Below the pieces are notes generated by a model, which was not told the origin of the DNA, did not search any database, and saw only the letters and a program-made list of their open reading frames with translations. 6,258 nucleotides of DNA from Desulfuromonadales bacterium C00003107 (GTDB lineage: Bacteria; Desulfobacterota; Desulfuromonadia; Desulfuromonadales; Syntrophotaleaceae). Below, in pieces: positions 4,607-6,258 of this stretch (within the stretch, counting starts at the first letter, position 1; the number at the start of each line of letters is the position of its first letter). Position numbers and translations under genes: made by a program. The stretch covers positions 1 through 6,258 of the forward strand of contig MAXT01000125.1 of assembly GCA_001751225.1 (NCBI GenBank), given 5' to 3'.

Positions 4607-5884
4607 TTATTTGTTGGTTTCCTGCAGAACCAGCTCGTCTTCTTCGACGAAGATTGGCTTGGAAACCGGTACTGCAACTTTTTTCGGACGCAAGGACAGA
4701 GCCATCATAGCACCGACCAGAAGCATAACACCAGCTACCATAAAGGAGGTTTCCATGCCACCATATTTAGCGGTAAGAGCAGCCGAAACCTTTACCAGCA
4801 CAAAGGCGCCAACACCCCAGGCTGAAAACAGGAGTCCGAAGTTGGTTCCATAATTTTTAGCACCCCAGAAATCCTTGGAAAAGGCAGGAAAAAGAGACAG
4901 GTTGGAGCCGTAGTTGAAGCCCATGAAGGCGGCCAGCAGGGTGATCAGAACAGGTCCGGAGTCTGGGCTGGACACAACCTTCGTGGCGGCAAACATCAGG
5001 ACCGCCTGGAAGAGCAGCATCGTGGTCAGAGTTGCAACACGGCCGATCTTATCCGACAAGATACCGGCGACAATCCGTCCCGCGGCATTACCCAGGGACA
5101 TTACCACGACAGCAATAAAGGCCATTTCACCCAAGCTCGACTTGGCGATCCCTTTAATACTGCCAATCACCATCAGGCCGGCACCGGCACCGATAAAGAA
5201 GCTCAACCACAGGGTGTAGAAGCGGCCGTCCTTGAGCATCTGCAGGGGGCCGACATCATTGGTCTTAACGGCCGTAGCGGGACCGGTAGCACCTTTTTCC
5301 GCCGGAGAAAAACCAGCGGGCGGATTGGTCAACAACATCGCCATCCCGCAGACAATGGCGATAAAAGCGATCCCCAAGATCATCATGGTAGTGTGCAGGC
5401 CGTACTGAGCCAAGAGATATTTCGCAACCGGAGCCAGGTAGACGGGAGCGATACCAAAACCGGAAACAACGATGCCGACGATCAGACCGGTTTTCGCAGG
5501 CGGGAACCATTTCAGAGCCGGAGGAGTCGCAGCAGAATAAGCGAAACCGATGCCACTGCCAGCCAGAACGCCGAAGCCCAGAATCCATCCCCAGTAATCG
5601 GAAGTCTGAGAGCAGACCAGGAAGCCAGCACCAACCAGCAGTCCACCAAGAATAGCAGTCAAGCGAGGACCAACCTTATCCTGCATTTTACCGCCGAGAG
5701 TCATCGACAAGGCAAAAACGAGACAAGCCGTCGCATAGGGGTCGCCGGCACCTTCAAACAATTGGCCAATTTCACCCTTGAGCATACTGTAAGCGTAAAT
5801 TATCCCCAGTGCCAGGTTGATGCCCAGGCCGGCAATTACAACCTGCTTGCCTCTGCTTTTTATGGATTTCTTTTCGGGTTGCAT
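4607..5884 (-). CDS. OFA-family MFS transporter (oxalate/formate/lactate type)
   Basis: This 425-residue inner-membrane carrier has twelve predicted helices. The MFS loop motif appears twice: GGKMQDKVGPR at residues 64-74, after helix 2, and GILSDKIGR at 274-282, in the second half. NYGTNFGLLFSAWGVGAF (344-361) is the region typical of the OFA (oxalate:formate antiporter) branch. A central cytoplasmic loop lies near residues 187-215, and an acidic tail ends in VEEDELVLQETNK. Members exchange or take up small carboxylates; the substrate here is unknown. The ATG at 5884 is preferred because AGGAGAG lies 6 nt upstream and the protein then has normal family length. The frame stays open upstream to 6190, but that would overlap the sigma-54 promoter. 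It is the first gene of unit III, with a leader of about 270 nt. Confidence 0.92.
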   Translation of the reverse strand: MQPEKKSIKSRGKQVVIAGLGINLALGIIYAYSMLKGEIGQLFEGAGDPYATACLVFALSMTLGGKMQDKVGPRLTAILGGLLVGAGFLVCSQTSDYWGWILGFGVLAGSGIGFAYSAATPPALKWFPPAKTGLIVGIVVSGFGIAPVYLAPVAKYLLAQYGLHTTMMILGIAFIAIVCGMAMLLTNPPAGFSPAEKGATGPATAVKTNDVGPLQMLKDGRFYTLWLSFFIGAGAGLMVIGSIKGIAKSSLGEMAFIAVVVMSLGNAAGRIVAGILSDKIGRVATLTTMLLFQAVLMFAATKVVSSPDSGPVLITLLAAFMGFNYGSNLSLFPAFSKDFWGAKNYGTNFGLLFSAWGVGAFVLVKVSAALTAKYGGMETSFMVAGVMLLVGAMMALSLRPKKVAVPVSKPIFVEEDELVLQETNK

Positions 5885-5890
5885 GCTGTT

Positions 5891-5897
5891 CTCTCCT
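5891..5897 (-). promoter_or_regulatory. Ribosome binding site fixing the MFS start
   Basis: The minus strand reads AGGAGAG, 6 nt before the ATG at 5884. It decides against the upstream in-frame start at 6190, which lies beyond the predicted transcription start. Confidence 0.85.
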
Positions 5898-6079
5898 CTT
5901 CCATCAATGTCTGTTATGACTGGGCAATCCGCAGTCAATTTTCTCGGGTCAGGCATCTCGTCAGAACGGGCAAGAATCTTTGGAACAGGATTCTGGCTCA
6001 GTTCGATAACAAGCTGCCTAACGTGTATCTCGAGGCACTCAAAGTCCTCATTCAAGCGGCAAGCAGAAGGAGCAGAGAT

Positions 6080-6156
6080 ATCAAACCAGCAAGAATTATC
6101 CTGTCCCTCAACAAGGACCCCCACGGTCCTTTGCCAAAAAGTAGTAGCTTTCAGGA
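6080..6156 (-). ncRNA. Unit III leader RNA homologous to the satP leader
   Basis: This early transcribed part of unit III is alignable by eye with the satP leader. TTGTTGAGGGACA (6114-6102) is identical, the flanking CCTGAAAGCTACTACTTTTTGGC corresponds to CCCGAAAGTTACTCCTTTCAGGC split over positions 6151-6130, and the promoter-to-13-mer distance agrees within 1 nt. It forms a hairpin GGACC/GGTCC (6125-6129 with 6115-6119) and a second small hairpin with loop TGAGGG. No T tract follows, so this copy is a leader rather than a terminated small RNA. Its function is unknown. Confidence 0.4.
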
Positions 6157-6166
6157 CAGATGATTG

Positions 6167-6183
6167 AGCAAGGCCTATACCAA
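6167..6183 (-). promoter_or_regulatory. Sigma-54 (-24/-12) promoter P3 of the MFS operon
   Basis: The minus strand reads TTGGTATAGGCCTTGCT with GG-N10-GC spacing, one base different from P2. The expected start is near 6155. Only 75 bp upstream are in the window, so any activator sites would be outside it. Confidence 0.78.
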
Positions 6184-6258
6184 GACGCATGAACTCCCGA
6201 GAAAACCTAATAAACCTGTATTATTTCAAATAGTTATACTAGACACACAGGCATTCAC

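Noticed and set aside
5393..6163. Plus-strand open frame of 256 codons
   Set aside because: It runs antisense to the MFS gene and its leader. Composition is Ser/Arg/Gln-rich without domains, typical of a shadow frame.
5885..6190. Upstream start for the MFS carrier at 6190
   Set aside because: It lies within the P3 promoter, upstream of the expected transcription start. The ATG at 5884 has a good ribosome binding site and gives the normal family length.

Overview
The window looks like an accessory transport locus from an anaerobic delta-proteobacterium, most likely of the Desulfuromonas/Geobacter/Pelobacter group. That placement is an inference from three things: the protein families, heavy use of sigma-54 promoters, and a Cys-rich domain of a style I associate with that group. 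Base composition looks close to balanced by eye. All convincing genes are on the minus strand. Four of the five intact genes encode small-carboxylate transporters: three different SatP (YaaH/GPR1/FUN34, acetate/succinate permease) paralogs and one OFA-type MFS carrier (oxalate/formate/lactate-like).

Layout, read in the direction of transcription from the right edge. Unit III starts at a sigma-54 promoter (6167-6183) with a leader of about 270 nt. It encodes the MFS carrier (5884-4607), a divergent SatP-like protein (4528-3938) behind a strong intercistronic hairpin, and a 110-aa membrane protein (3816-3484). Unit II starts at a second sigma-54 promoter (2862-2878), has a leader of about 230 nt, and encodes a canonical SatP (2622-2032) followed by a strong intrinsic terminator (1965-1998). 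Unit I starts at a third sigma-54 promoter (1636-1652) and encodes a 329-aa fusion of a Cys-rich domain and a linker to a SatP-like domain (1510-521). A decayed IS481-type transposase fragment (486-229) lies behind unit I.

The most striking content is regulatory. The three -24/-12 promoters share the pattern TTGGTAY-N7-TTTGCT or TTGGTAY-N7-CTTGCT with the invariant GG-N10-GC spacing. Upstream of two of them lies the same array of three palindromes, TTTGCA-N4-TGCAAA. Start-to-start distances are exactly 138 and 29 bp in both arrays. The distance from array to promoter differs by 11 bp, about one helical turn. These look like binding sites for a single sigma-54 enhancer-binding protein that controls the whole transporter set. 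For unit III the corresponding region would lie beyond the right edge. The units II and III promoters also share about 80-95 bp of homologous early transcribed sequence, including an identical 13-mer and a small hairpin with a GAGGG loop. This may be a paralogous leader RNA or small RNA. A fragment at 3316-3444 on the plus strand resembles the C-terminal Fis-type HTH of an enhancer-binding protein and may be the remnant of a lost regulator.

Inferred joint role: coordinated uptake or release of acetate and related short carboxylates, switched by one sigma-54 activator. Substrates and the inducing signal cannot be read from the sequence.
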